Shown piece after piece: positions 47,445 through 56,311 of a DNA stretch of 64,000 nucleotides (within the stretch, counting starts at the first letter, position 1; every line of letters starts with the position of its first letter). A program made the position numbers and the translations under genes. Source of the DNA: Pelomonas sp963422775 (GTDB taxonomy: Bacteria > Pseudomonadota > Gammaproteobacteria > Burkholderiales > Burkholderiaceae_C); contig CAUJSJ030000052.1 of the NCBI GenBank assembly GCA_963422775.4, positions 35,481 through 99,480 of the forward strand, written 5' to 3'. The notes beneath the pieces were generated by a model. The model ran no database searches and had not been told where the DNA came from. It saw only the letters and a list, made by a program, of their open reading frames with translations.

Positions 47445-48428
47445 ATGAAAAGAGTTCTGCGCTTTCTGTTGATCGGCCTCCTCAGCCTGCTCGCTCTGGT
47501 GGTGCTGGGTGCCGCCCTGTTTGCCTATTTCCTCTACACCCCCGAGCCCGAGCTGCCGCAGCTCTCGGGCACGCTCAGCAAGGCCTCCATGGAAGTGGCT
47601 GGCGTCCAGCGCAGCTACCGAACCTATGTGCCCAAGGGCCTGCCCAAGGGGGCGCCGCTGGTGCTGGTGATGCACGGCTCGGGTGAAGGCCCGCAGGCCA
47701 TTCGCATGGGCACCGGCTATGGCTTCGAGCGCCTGGCTGATCAGCATGGCTTTGCCGTCGCCTACCCCAAGTCCTTTGGCTTCGACTGGAACGATTGCAG
47801 CGCCATCGGCAACACCGCCGTGGACGGCGTGCGCGCCGACGATGCCGGCTTCCTGGCGGCGCTGGTGGACAAACTGGTCGGCGAGATCGGTGTCGATCCC
47901 GCCCGCGTGTTTGCGGCCGGCGTGTCGAACGGCGGCTCGATGGCCCTGCGCCTGGCGTTGGAGCACCCGCAGCGCTATCGCGCGGTGGCCGCTGCGCTGG
48001 CCAACGTGCCGGCGCCGCAGAACTTCCAGTGCCAGCCTGTCGCGCAGCCCACGTCGGTCATGATCCTGAATGGCACCGCCGACCCGCTGGTGCCCTATGC
48101 CGGCGGCGAGATCAACCTGCTGGGGCTGTTCTACAAGGGCGGGCAGGTCATCTCCTCCACCGCGTCGGCCCAGTACTTCGCCGACCGCCTCTCCATCGCC
48201 GGCAAGCCCCAGGTCAGCCTGACGCAAATGCCCCATGGCAGCCGTGTCGAACATGCGCGCTGGCAAGCGGCCGACGGCCGCACCGAGGTGGAGTTGGTGA
48301 CGCTGCACGGCGCCGGCCACGGGCTGCCCCAGCCCTGGGCGCGCCGCCCCCGACTGCTGGGCCCTTCCCCCATGGAACCCAACGGCCCGGCCCTGATCTG
48401 GGCCTTCTTTGAGCGGCAATCGAAATGA
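47445..48428 (+). CDS. exported esterase of the PHB depolymerase / LpqC type
   Basis: 327 residues. An N-terminal membrane anchor or signal (VLRFLLIGLLSLLALVVLGAALFAYFLY) precedes a CE1-type hydrolase: PLVLVMHGSGEGPQ (oxyanion), nucleophile Ser161 in AAGVSNGGSMALRLA, Asp in LNGTADPLVPYAGG and His in LHGAGHGLP. Family members act on polyhydroxybutyrate or feruloyl esters; the substrate here is not known. The next gene overlaps its stop (ATGA). Confidence 0.88.
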   Translation: MKRVLRFLLIGLLSLLALVVLGAALFAYFLYTPEPELPQLSGTLSKASMEVAGVQRSYRTYVPKGLPKGAPLVLVMHGSGEGPQAIRMGTGYGFERLADQHGFAVAYPKSFGFDWNDCSAIGNTAVDGVRADDAGFLAALVDKLVGEIGVDPARVFAAGVSNGGSMALRLALEHPQRYRAVAAALANVPAPQNFQCQPVAQPTSVMILNGTADPLVPYAGGEINLLGLFYKGGQVISSTASAQYFADRLSIAGKPQVSLTQMPHGSRVEHARWQAADGRTEVELVTLHGAGHGLPQPWARRPRLLGPSPMEPNGPALIWAFFERQSK

Positions 48429-49165
48429 GCGTCCTGCACATCGCCCCCGACAGTCACGTGCTGGTTCACGCCGCCGCCGCCGTGGTGCTCTACCTGCACA
48501 TCGGCGCCGGCACGGTCGGTCTGCTGGCCGGCGCGGCCGCGTTTGTGTTCCGCAAGGGCTCGCGCGGGCACCGCCTGGCCGGCAACGTCTTCGTCGTCGC
48601 CATGCTGGTCATGTCGGCCATCGGCGCCACGGTGGCGCCGTTCCTGCCCACGCCCGAACGGGCCTCGGTCATCGCCGGCGTGCTGACCTTCTACCTGGTG
48701 CTCAGCAGCTGGGCGGCCGTCAAACGCAAGCCGGGTCAGATCGGCACCTTCGACTACGGCCTGCTGTTGACCTCTGCCTCGGTGGTGGGAGCCAGCGCCT
48801 ACTTGATGAACCTGGCGACGCAAAGCCCGAACGGCAAGCTGGACGGTCAGCCGGCCGCCGCCTTCGTGATGTTCATGATCATCGGCAGCCTGGCGGCCGT
48901 GGGGGATCTGCGGCTGATCCTGCGGCGCGGGGTCAGCGGCGCAATGCGCCTGGCGCGCCATCTCTGGCGCATGACCGTGGCGTTCTTCATTGCCGCCAAC
49001 GCCCTGTTCCTGGGCCAGCCGCAGGCCTTCCCCAAGGCGCTGCAGGGTTGGTTGTTCCTGCCGGCGCTGCTGATCCTGGGTTTGCTGCTCTATTGGCTGG
49101 GCCATGTCGGCTACGGCGCCTACCTGCGCCGCAGCCGGGCGCGCACCCTTGCTGCGGCGCCCTGA
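48425..49165 (+). CDS. multi-pass membrane protein, DUF2306-like
   Basis: 246 residues with about six to seven hydrophobic segments. LHIGAGTVGLLAGAAAFVFRKGSRGHRLAGNVFVV resembles the DUF2306/YozB-like families, in which His residues near the first helices may bind haem or metal. Translationally coupled to the esterase by a 4-bp overlap. Function unknown. Confidence 0.78.
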   Translation: MSVLHIAPDSHVLVHAAAAVVLYLHIGAGTVGLLAGAAAFVFRKGSRGHRLAGNVFVVAMLVMSAIGATVAPFLPTPERASVIAGVLTFYLVLSSWAAVKRKPGQIGTFDYGLLLTSASVVGASAYLMNLATQSPNGKLDGQPAAAFVMFMIIGSLAAVGDLRLILRRGVSGAMRLARHLWRMTVAFFIAANALFLGQPQAFPKALQGWLFLPALLILGLLLYWLGHVGYGAYLRRSRARTLAAAP

Positions 49166-49494
49166 TGCGCGGCGCCGACTTCACAGTCAGCACCATGGTC
49201 AACGCCAGGATCACTGCCAGGATATGGCTCAGCGAATGACACTTCGCAGCCACTGAGGCGAGTACAGGACAGAAGAACGGCACCTCAAACGCCCATTTTT
49301 CCCGCCCGACGGCACCCCGAGCACTGCCGAACGAGGGCGGAACACAGCACCCGAAACGCTGGTACAGGCCTTTGCATTCAGGCTGAAAGCTGTTGGGACC
49401 GGATGACTGACTCCGACCGGCAGCCTTGGGGCGGCGAGATCAGGACGGCGCATGTCTACTGAGGGTCGACAGCCGCCGACCCAAGGATCGCCTC
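49166..49494. other. 329-nt region without a convincing gene
   Basis: Short ORFs occur on both strands (for example a minus-strand stretch with SLSHILAVILALTMVLTV), but none has a ribosome binding site or family match. It may hold gene remnants; the neighbouring YCII gene is itself shortened. Confidence 0.5.
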
Positions 49495-49767
49495 TCAAGC
49501 GCGGCCAGCCATCTCCGCCGGCACCGGCATGAACTCCCGCACGTCCTGCGCGCATCGGCAGGCAGGGTTCGGGCCTGGGGTGACGCTGCCATCCGTGCCC
49601 ACCACGGTCGTCAGGGCCGAGTCCAGCAGCCCGCTGCCGAAGAGGAAGTCGCTCGCGTCCATCGCATCCGGCACGACCGCGACGGCGGCCTGGGTCACGG
49701 CAGGGAAATCTTCTTCCGGGATGTGGCTCATCGCACCGTCGTTGAACGAGATCAGGTATTGCGTCAC
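49495..49767 (-). pseudogene. YCII-like protein with apparent internal deletion (90 aa)
   Basis: From the GTG at 49767 (GGAG upstream) the protein starts VTQYLISFNDGAMSHIPEEDFPAV and continues to VVGTDGSVTPGP, like the first two thirds of YciI-like/DGPF proteins. It then jumps to ACRCAQDVREFMPVP, which in this family is the extreme C-terminus. The usual segment between (roughly 25-30 residues, with a GGF and an EEALEWA helix) is missing, in frame. The product may be non-functional; the deletion is inferred from my memory of family sequences. Confidence 0.6.
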
Positions 49768-49912
49768 GTGATGGCTCCCGGTTCCGGCGGGCTGAGCGCA
49801 GCCCCATCTGACGACGAGCAGGCACGGTCGCAATCGACAGGCCGCCCAACAAGGGCGTGGGCAGCAAGGGCACCCGACACGCGCTAGGCTGGCGCCCCTT
49901 CAGGATGCCGCC

Positions 49913-50990
49913 ATGACCCCCGCCGCCCCACCCACCGCCTCGCCATCTGCCATCGTCTCCACCTCGCCCCTGGGCATGCCCTGGGAGACGCTCGACCCCT
50001 TCCTGTTCTGCGTGCACCACGACGACGCCTACCCGCCCGGCAACGGCCGCTACGGGCCGGACACGGCGCTGTTGAAGGGCCGCCAGATGGGCTCGGACTT
50101 CTCGGGCCAGGCGGGCTGGAGCATGTACCACGGCCAGCAAGTGCCGGGTTTTCCGGCCCACCCGCACCGCGGCTTCGAGACGGTGACCATCGTGCGCCAG
50201 GGCCGCATCGACCACGCCGACTCGCTGGGCGCCGGCGCGCGCTTCGGCGGCGGGGACGTGCAGTGGCTCACGGCCGGCCAGGGCATCGTGCACGCGGAGA
50301 TGTTCCCTCTGCTGCACACCGACCGGCCCAACCCGCTGGAGCTGTTCCAGATCTGGCTGAACCTGCCGGCGGCCAGCAAGATGGTGGCGCCGCACTTCAC
50401 GATGTTCTGGTCGCAGGACATCCCGCGGCACCGCTTCGTCGATGAAGCCGGGCGCGCGACCGAGGTCGTCTGCATCGCCGGCGCGCTGCCCACGCCGGGC
50501 GGGGTGACCCAGCCGCTGGCGCCGCCGCCCGACTCCTGGGCCTCGCGCGAGCAGGCGGACGTGGCGATCTGGACGCTGCGCCTGGCACCCGGCGCGCGCT
50601 GGGTGCTGCCGGCGGCGGCGGGCGCGGGCACACGCCGCAAGCTCTACTTCTTTGCAGGTACCCGGCTGGCCCTCGACGGCCAGGCCGTGGCCGTGAAACA
50701 CGCCATCGAGGTGCGGGGCCGGCGCGGCCGTCACGCTCGTCAACGAGGGCGCCGAGGCGGCCGAGCTGCTGATGCTGCAGGGCCGCCCCATCGGGGAGCC
50801 CGTCGCCCAGTACGGGCCCTTCGTCATGAACACGCAGCAGGAGCTGCAGCAGGCCTTCGAGGACTATCGCCTCACCCAGTTCGGCGGCTGGCCCTGGGAT
50901 GACACGGCGCCGGTACACGGCGACGAGGGCGGGCGCTTCGCGCGGCATGCCGACGGCCGCACGGAAAGCTTCCCGTCGCAGACGCCCTGA
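49913..50990 (+). pseudogene. pirin-family protein, frameshifted
   Basis: The first frame (from ATG 49913) gives pirin: FLFCVHHDDAYPPG, AHPHRGFETVTIVRQGRIDHADSLG (cupin metal-binding His), WLTAGQGIVHAEM and LFQIWLNLP. At GGGG (50715-50718) the reading frame is lost; removing one G restores EVRAGAAVTLVNEG and continues through LLMLQGRPIGEPVAQYGPFVMNT to FPSQTP, stop at 50990, which is the normal pirin C-terminus. This is either a real one-base insertion or a sequencing error in a G run. Intact length would be about 359 residues. Confidence 0.85.
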
Positions 50991-51053
50991 GCGCGCCCAA
51001 CCTTGCGCAGGCATCCCGCTTGCCGCTGCGGTGTCACGTTGCAGGAGAACCCG

Positions 51054-51401
51054 ATGAGCTTCCTCGCCCCCTATGCCAGCGACGAGCCCGCCCGCGCCGA
51101 GGTGCAGGCCTTGCCCGGCGCCACGGTGCTGGAGTTCGGCGCCAACTGGTGCGGCATCTGCCAGGCCGCGGAGCCGCTCATCGCCGACGCGCTGGCCGCG
51201 CATGCCCACGGCACGGCGCTGCGCCACCTGCGAGTGGAGGACGGCCGGGGCCGGCCGCTGGGCCGCTCGTTCGGCGTCAAGCTGTGGCCCACGCTGGTGG
51301 TGCTGCAGGATGGCCGCGAGGTCGCGCGCGTGGTGCGGCCCCGCGCTGCGGATGAGATCGCGCAGGCCCTCTCGCAGCTCGGCCGCGCGGCCGCCGGCTG
51401 A
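51054..51401 (+). CDS. thioredoxin-like protein with WCGIC active site
   Basis: 115 residues. ATVLEFGANWCGICQAAEPLI carries the redox motif at residues 32-36, with Ile in place of the Pro of thioredoxin's WCGPC. The cis-Pro segment is VKLWPTLVVLQDGREV. No signal peptide, so it should be cytoplasmic. AGGAG lies 6 nt before the ATG. The Ile change should alter redox potential; partners are unknown. Confidence 0.92.
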   Translation: MSFLAPYASDEPARAEVQALPGATVLEFGANWCGICQAAEPLIADALAAHAHGTALRHLRVEDGRGRPLGRSFGVKLWPTLVVLQDGREVARVVRPRAADEIAQALSQLGRAAAG

Positions 51402-51485
51402 AGCGCAGCGCCACCTGGCCGGACCGGACCCCAACCCTAGAATCCGCGCCCAACAAGTTCATCGTGCCCTCGAGCACAAGACGAA

Positions 51486-53687
51486 ATGCGAATCCGGACC
51501 CGGTTGCTGGTCGTCGTGTTCGGGGTGTGGCTGGCGGCAGCAACGGGTTTCGGCCTGCTGACCTGGAACCTGCACCAGCAGAAGGCGGCGGCGGACCTGC
51601 GGCAGGTGCAGGAGTTCGCTGACGGCATCAACACGCTGGTCGAACGCGAGCTGGACAAGCGGGTCGTGCTGGCGCGCACGCTGGCGTCCTCGCGGGCCGT
51701 GCGCGAGGGCGACGCGGCGCGCTTTCATGAGGAGGCGTCGGTCGCCACCCAGGGCTCCGACAACTGGGCACTGCTGGTGGAGCCGGCGCTGCTTCGGGCC
51801 AACACGCTGGCCCCCTTCGACCCGGCCCCCGTCCCCCGCACGCGGCCGCGGCCACTCGCACAGTCGGGCGCGGCCATCGTGTTCGTGCCGCGGGGGCCCG
51901 TATCGGGCAGGCCGGTGGTCACGGTGATGGTGCCGGTACCCGGCATGAGCCCGCAGCAATACAACGTGGGCGTGGCCTTCGAGCCCGCCAGCATCCAGCA
52001 GCTGCTGGCCCGCCAGAACACGCGGCCGGAAATGCTGACCTCGGTCGTCGATGACGAGCAGGTCATCATGGCCCGCTCGCGCGACCCGGAGCGCTGGATC
52101 GGCCAATCGGCCTCGCCTTCATTCAAGAAGCGCATCCTGGCCGGCGGGGTCGGCTTCGCCGAATCGACGACGCTGGAGGGCACGCCGTCACTCACCTATC
52201 TGACGCGGCCGAGTGCCTACGGCTGGTCGGTGGTGGTGGCCATCCCGCGGGCGCAGCTGGCCGCGAGCGCCTGGGCCGCGTCGGCCAAGGCCATGGGCGC
52301 CTCGGGCGTGCTGCTGCTGTTGCTGCTGGGCAGCGCCCTGTACGGGGCCCGGGCCATCAGCGCCGTGGTGGAGCGCCTGAGCCGCGCGGCGGCCGACCTC
52401 GGCAACAACGTGGTGCCCGAGCGCCTGGCGTCGGGCGTGCCGGAGTTCGACGACGTGGCGGCCGCGCTTCACGACGCCGGCGTGAAGGCGCACGAGGCCA
52501 CGGCCTCGCTGGAGCGCCAGGTGGAGGAGGCCGTGCGCGCAGAGGCCGCCGCCCAGGCCAAGCTGCTGCAGAGCCAGAAGCTGGAGCTGGTGGGCCGGCT
52601 CACGGCCGGCGTGGCGCACGACTTCAACAACCTGCTGCAGACCATCACCACCGCCCACCAGGTGCTGAAACTGCGCGTGACGGGCGAGCGCGAGCAGAAG
52701 ATGCTGAGCGCCGCCGCGCGCGCCACGTCCAGGGCCGCGGACCTGGTCAAGCAGATGATGATGCTCGGCCGCGTGCAGGCGCTGGAGCCCCGGCTGGTCC
52801 ACATCGCCGACGCGGTGCTGAAAGGCCACGAGCTGACGAGCAAGGCCGTCGGCGCCGGCGTGGCGCTGACCGCCGCGCTGGACCCGGGCCTGCCGCCCGT
52901 GTTCGTCGACGCGGCGCAGTTCGACATGGCCCTGCTCAACCTCGTTTTCAACGCCCGTGACGCCATGCCTGCGGGCGGGCGCATCAACGTGGCCGCGCGC
53001 CTGGCTTCGCCCGGCGAGGTGCAGGCCCTGCCGCAGCCGCTCACCGGCGACTACGTCTGCCTGGAGGTGAGCGATGACGGCGCGGGCATGAGCCGCGAGA
53101 CGCTGGCCAAGGCCTTCGAGCCCTTCTTCACGACCAAGCCCGTCGGCTCGGGCACGGGCCTGGGCCTGGCCCAGGTGCAGGCCTTCGCGCTGCAGTCGGG
53201 CGGGGGCATCCGGCTGGACAGCGAGCCCGGCCAGGGCACGCGCGTCACCCTGTACCTGCCGGTGGCCGGCCCCGAGGCAGGCGCGCCGCTCGACGGCACT
53301 GCAGCGGCGCCGCCCGCGTCGGCGCACCCCGAACTGCGGGTGCTGATGGTCGAGGACGACGTGCTGGTGGCCTCCGTCGTGGCCTCGGCGCTGCGGGCGG
53401 CGGGGCATCAGGTCCAGGTCTGCCACAGCGCCGACGAGGCCGTCGAGGTGCTGCTCACCGGCGCACCCTTCGACGTGCTGTTCTCCGACGTCGTCATGCC
53501 GGGCGCGATGAACGGCGTCGAGCTCGTCAACTGGGCCCGGCTGCATCGCGCCGACGTGGCGGCCCTGGTGGCCACCGGCTATGCCGACAACGTGGACGCG
53601 CTGAGCGTGCCGGTGATCCGCAAGCCCTACGACATCGAGACACTGCAGCGCGGCCTCGCGGAGGCAGCGCGCCGCCGGCCGGGCTGA
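51486..53687 (+). CDS. hybrid sensor histidine kinase with C-terminal receiver
   Basis: 733 residues. Two membrane helices (near residues 7-25 and 272-295) flank a periplasmic dCache-like sensor of about 245 residues. Then come a coiled-coil, the kinase with VGRLTAGVAHDFNNLLQTI (His378), NLVFNARDAMP, DDGAGMS and GTGLGLAQVQ, and a receiver with Asp668 (VLFSDVVMPG). The NtrB-like HDFNN form suggests the receiver is fed by this kinase or by a phosphatase activity. No separate output protein is adjacent. Confidence 0.93.
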   Translation: MRIRTRLLVVVFGVWLAAATGFGLLTWNLHQQKAAADLRQVQEFADGINTLVERELDKRVVLARTLASSRAVREGDAARFHEEASVATQGSDNWALLVEPALLRANTLAPFDPAPVPRTRPRPLAQSGAAIVFVPRGPVSGRPVVTVMVPVPGMSPQQYNVGVAFEPASIQQLLARQNTRPEMLTSVVDDEQVIMARSRDPERWIGQSASPSFKKRILAGGVGFAESTTLEGTPSLTYLTRPSAYGWSVVVAIPRAQLAASAWAASAKAMGASGVLLLLLLGSALYGARAISAVVERLSRAAADLGNNVVPERLASGVPEFDDVAAALHDAGVKAHEATASLERQVEEAVRAEAAAQAKLLQSQKLELVGRLTAGVAHDFNNLLQTITTAHQVLKLRVTGEREQKMLSAAARATSRAADLVKQMMMLGRVQALEPRLVHIADAVLKGHELTSKAVGAGVALTAALDPGLPPVFVDAAQFDMALLNLVFNARDAMPAGGRINVAARLASPGEVQALPQPLTGDYVCLEVSDDGAGMSRETLAKAFEPFFTTKPVGSGTGLGLAQVQAFALQSGGGIRLDSEPGQGTRVTLYLPVAGPEAGAPLDGTAAAPPASAHPELRVLMVEDDVLVASVVASALRAAGHQVQVCHSADEAVEVLLTGAPFDVLFSDVVMPGAMNGVELVNWARLHRADVAALVATGYADNVDALSVPVIRKPYDIETLQRGLAEAARRRPG

Positions 53688-53702
53688 GCGGCTGCCGAGC
53701 GC

Positions 53703-54212
53703 ATGACCGTCGCCGCCTGGTTCTCGCCTGCTCAGCTGTTCGGCTACGTCGCCTTCGTGCTCGGCGTCGGCTGCTTCCTGCAGACCGACGACCGGCGCTT
53801 CAAGTGGTTCATGACGGGCGAGTGCATCGCCTACGTCGTGCACTTCGCGCTGCTGGGCAACCCGACGGCGGTGGCCAGTTCGTCGCTGTCCATGCTGCGC
53901 TCGCTGCTGTCGCTGCGCACGCGTTCGGCCTGGGTGGCGGTGGCCGTCGTGGCGGCCAACATCGGCTTCGGTCTGGCCATCGCCACCCAGCCCAGCGACT
54001 GGCTGCCGCTGACCGCGTCCTGCCTGGGCACCATTGCCCTGTTCACGCTGCAGGGCGTGCCGATGCGGCTGCTGATGCTGTGCGGCACGGGGCTGTGGAT
54101 CGCCAACGACCTGATCGTCGGCTCCATCGGCGGCACGGCGCTGGAGGTTGTCATCGCGGTCATCAACCTGACGACCATCGCCAGGCTGCTCAAGGAGGGC
54201 CACCCCGCTTGA
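53703..54212 (+). CDS. YgjV-like inner-membrane protein
   Basis: 169 residues with about five to six hydrophobic segments. FGYVAFVLGVGCFLQTDDRRFKWFMTGECIAYVVHFALLGNPTA matches the start of the Imp-YgjV family (function unknown). It begins 15 nt after the hybrid kinase stop, and its stop is 7 nt from the convergent PEP-CTERM gene. Confidence 0.85.
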   Translation: MTVAAWFSPAQLFGYVAFVLGVGCFLQTDDRRFKWFMTGECIAYVVHFALLGNPTAVASSSLSMLRSLLSLRTRSAWVAVAVVAANIGFGLAIATQPSDWLPLTASCLGTIALFTLQGVPMRLLMLCGTGLWIANDLIVGSIGGTALEVVIAVINLTTIARLLKEGHPA

Positions 54213-54219
54213 GGCCCGT

Positions 54220-55212
54220 TCAGCGCCGCCGCGCGCGCAGGCCAAGCCAGGCCAGCCCGGCCAGCAACAGCGCGGCGTTGGCCGGCTCCGGGATAGGGGC
54301 CAGCCAGTTCGCTGCGTTGTAGGCGATGCTGAACCGGTCGTCGAGAAAGCTCGTGCCCGTCGCCGCGAAATCCAGCTGATGGAGCACGACGAGGTTGTCG
54401 TTGACCGCGTCGTAGGCGGCGTCCATGAAGTAGACGGTCGCGTGGACGGCGGGGTTCAGGTCTGCCGCGCTGGGCGCATCCCGCCAGAGCTGGAGGTACA
54501 GGTAGTCCACCTGCGACAGGTCGACGGGCAGGCTGCTCAACGCGTGGCTCTCGAGCACGGTGCGGGTGAAGACGCCGTCCTGCCTCGTCTGCAGATCGAA
54601 ATTCAGCAGCGGGACGCCAGCCAGGTTGGTCACGAACCGGAGCTGCAGGCGGTCCCGGTAGTTGACGGCGCCATCGCTGCCCACGCCGGCACTGCTGCCG
54701 CCAATCCCCAGCAGCAGGGACTCACCGACTGCCGGCGTCGTGAAATTCCAGAGGCTGCCGAGTTCGAAGCCCTTCTGGCTGTCCACGAGGCCCAGCGCCG
54801 AGCCGGGCACCACGGTCGTGGTCAGGGAGAGCGCATGGGATTCGTAGGATGAGGGCGTCAGGTTGCTCGGGTAGAGGGCGGCGTCGGCGTAGCGGAAGCC
54901 CAGCCCGCCAGCCCCGAAATGCTGGCCCGCAAAGTCGCTGGCCGGGCCGGCCCGTTCGGCACCCGCCGTGAAGGTGCTGCTCGCGTAGCGGCCGGCCACG
55001 GGACCTGAGGGTGTCTGGTAAAGCAGTCCGGCGGCCGGATCGCCGTTGGCGAAAAAGTCATCGCTGCTGAACCTGACCGCCGGTGTGAAGGTGTCCAGCA
55101 TGAAGTAGCGCAGCTCGAATGTGCTTTGCGCCAGCGCCGCAGGCCCTGCCGCCAGCAACACCAGTGCGGCAGCGCCGCTCCACAACGCGCGAAAGGAATT
55201 CAGCATGGTCAT
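54220..55212 (-). CDS. PEP-CTERM protein (third in window, 330 aa)
   Basis: Start 55212 (MTMLNSF) is favoured for its GAG-type ribosome binding site; 55206 (MLNSF) is possible. A signal peptide ends PAALAQ. The body is about 280 residues of beta-rich, low-Cys sequence with no recognised domain. The C-terminus IPEPANAALLLAGLAWLGLRARRR is a canonical exosortase-type signal. It lacks the upstream element found before the two larger PEP-CTERM units. Confidence 0.88.
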   Translation of the reverse strand: MTMLNSFRALWSGAAALVLLAAGPAALAQSTFELRYFMLDTFTPAVRFSSDDFFANGDPAAGLLYQTPSGPVAGRYASSTFTAGAERAGPASDFAGQHFGAGGLGFRYADAALYPSNLTPSSYESHALSLTTTVVPGSALGLVDSQKGFELGSLWNFTTPAVGESLLLGIGGSSAGVGSDGAVNYRDRLQLRFVTNLAGVPLLNFDLQTRQDGVFTRTVLESHALSSLPVDLSQVDYLYLQLWRDAPSAADLNPAVHATVYFMDAAYDAVNDNLVVLHQLDFAATGTSFLDDRFSIAYNAANWLAPIPEPANAALLLAGLAWLGLRARRR

Positions 55213-55291
55213 CGCCGCTCTAGGTGATCCGAAACCGCCAAGTGTGCGAACCGCCTGCCCGGCTGCCAACCGGGCCAGCCCGCCCGCATCC

Positions 55292-56185
55292 TCAACCGTG
55301 AGGATCGGCCCCCGGCTCCCCCAGCCGCTCGAACTCCGCAATGACCTGAGCGCCGAACAGCAGCAGCGTGGCCGCGATCTCCAGGCTCAGCAGCACGGCG
55401 ATGGCCGTGGTCAGCGAGCCGTAGACGGTGCCGATCTGCGACAGCGTGCCGAAGTACCAGACCAGCACGTGGCGCGACAGCTCCCACAGCAGCGCCGCCG
55501 CCAGCGCACCGATGAGGGCCAGCGGCAGCGACGGCCGCCCGCCGGGCATCACCATGTAGACCGACGCCAGCACGAACACCTCGCCGGCAAAGCCGAGCAG
55601 GTAGAGCATCACCCCCGACACCCCGTGCAGCGACCAGCTGCGCCACAGGAACTCCACCTCGCGCTGGCCCAGGGCCTGGAAGCTGGCGGCCACCAGGGTC
55701 ACCAGCAACAGGCCCACGCTCAGGCACAGGATGTAGAGGTAGGGAATGAGCGCCGAGATCAGGAAGTGCCGCTGGTTGAGCTTGCGGCGGTGGTGGAAGA
55801 TGGCCTGCATGGCGCTCTCCAGCACCGAGAAGGCCAGCGAGCTGAAGAACAGCATGCTGGCCAGCAGCACCCAGCCCATCACCTCACGATGGGCCAGGAA
55901 GCGCGCCAGCTCGGCCACGATGGCCGCGGACTGCCCGGGCACCAGCCATTCCAGGTAGCGGCCCACCGTCTGCAGCAGCAGCGCCTGCTCCACCCAGTGC
56001 GACAGCGCGATGACGCTGAGGATCATCAGCGGCACGATGGACAGCAGCGCGTAGTAGGCCACCGCGCCGGCCAGCAGCAGGCCCTGGTTGGCCCGAAATG
56101 ACTTGAGCGCCTGCCAGGCGAAGCCCCAGGGGTTGTGCAGCACGCGGGCGATCTGGCGGGCGATCTGGTGGGCGAAGGAGCGCAT
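55292..56185 (-). CDS. YihY/virulence factor BrkB family membrane protein
   Basis: About 297 residues with six hydrophobic segments. GLLLAGAVAYYALLSIVPLMILSVIAL, FSSLAFSVLESAMQAIFHH, and YGSLTTAIAVLLSLEIAATLLLFGAQVIAEFER are characteristic. Older names (ribonuclease BN) are wrong for this family. Start 56185 is an ATG without a clear ribosome binding site; a GTG at 56203 with AGGCGG upstream is an alternative. Function is unknown, possibly transport. Confidence 0.92.
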   Translation of the reverse strand: MRSFAHQIARQIARVLHNPWGFAWQALKSFRANQGLLLAGAVAYYALLSIVPLMILSVIALSHWVEQALLLQTVGRYLEWLVPGQSAAIVAELARFLAHREVMGWVLLASMLFFSSLAFSVLESAMQAIFHHRRKLNQRHFLISALIPYLYILCLSVGLLLVTLVAASFQALGQREVEFLWRSWSLHGVSGVMLYLLGFAGEVFVLASVYMVMPGGRPSLPLALIGALAAALLWELSRHVLVWYFGTLSQIGTVYGSLTTAIAVLLSLEIAATLLLFGAQVIAEFERLGEPGADPHG

Positions 56186-56311
56186 GCCAGCAGGGTCGTT
56201 CACGGACACCGCCTGGGCTTGTCGGCCCGCACAACGCTCCCCTGTCGGACAGCGCCGCGAACGGCGGCGAGCCAATGCATCGGCGTGTAACCGCGCGTAC
56301 GCTGCTGCGCC

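Noticed and set aside
55213..55291. Searched for the shared PEP-CTERM element upstream of the third PEP-CTERM gene
   Set aside because: Neither the TGTCGCGATCG nor the CGTTCTA block is present, so this gene is not included in the proposed unit.
55292..56185. Annotation as ribonuclease BN
   Set aside because: The YihY/BrkB family is a membrane protein family; the RNase BN name came from an early error and no RNase motif is present.
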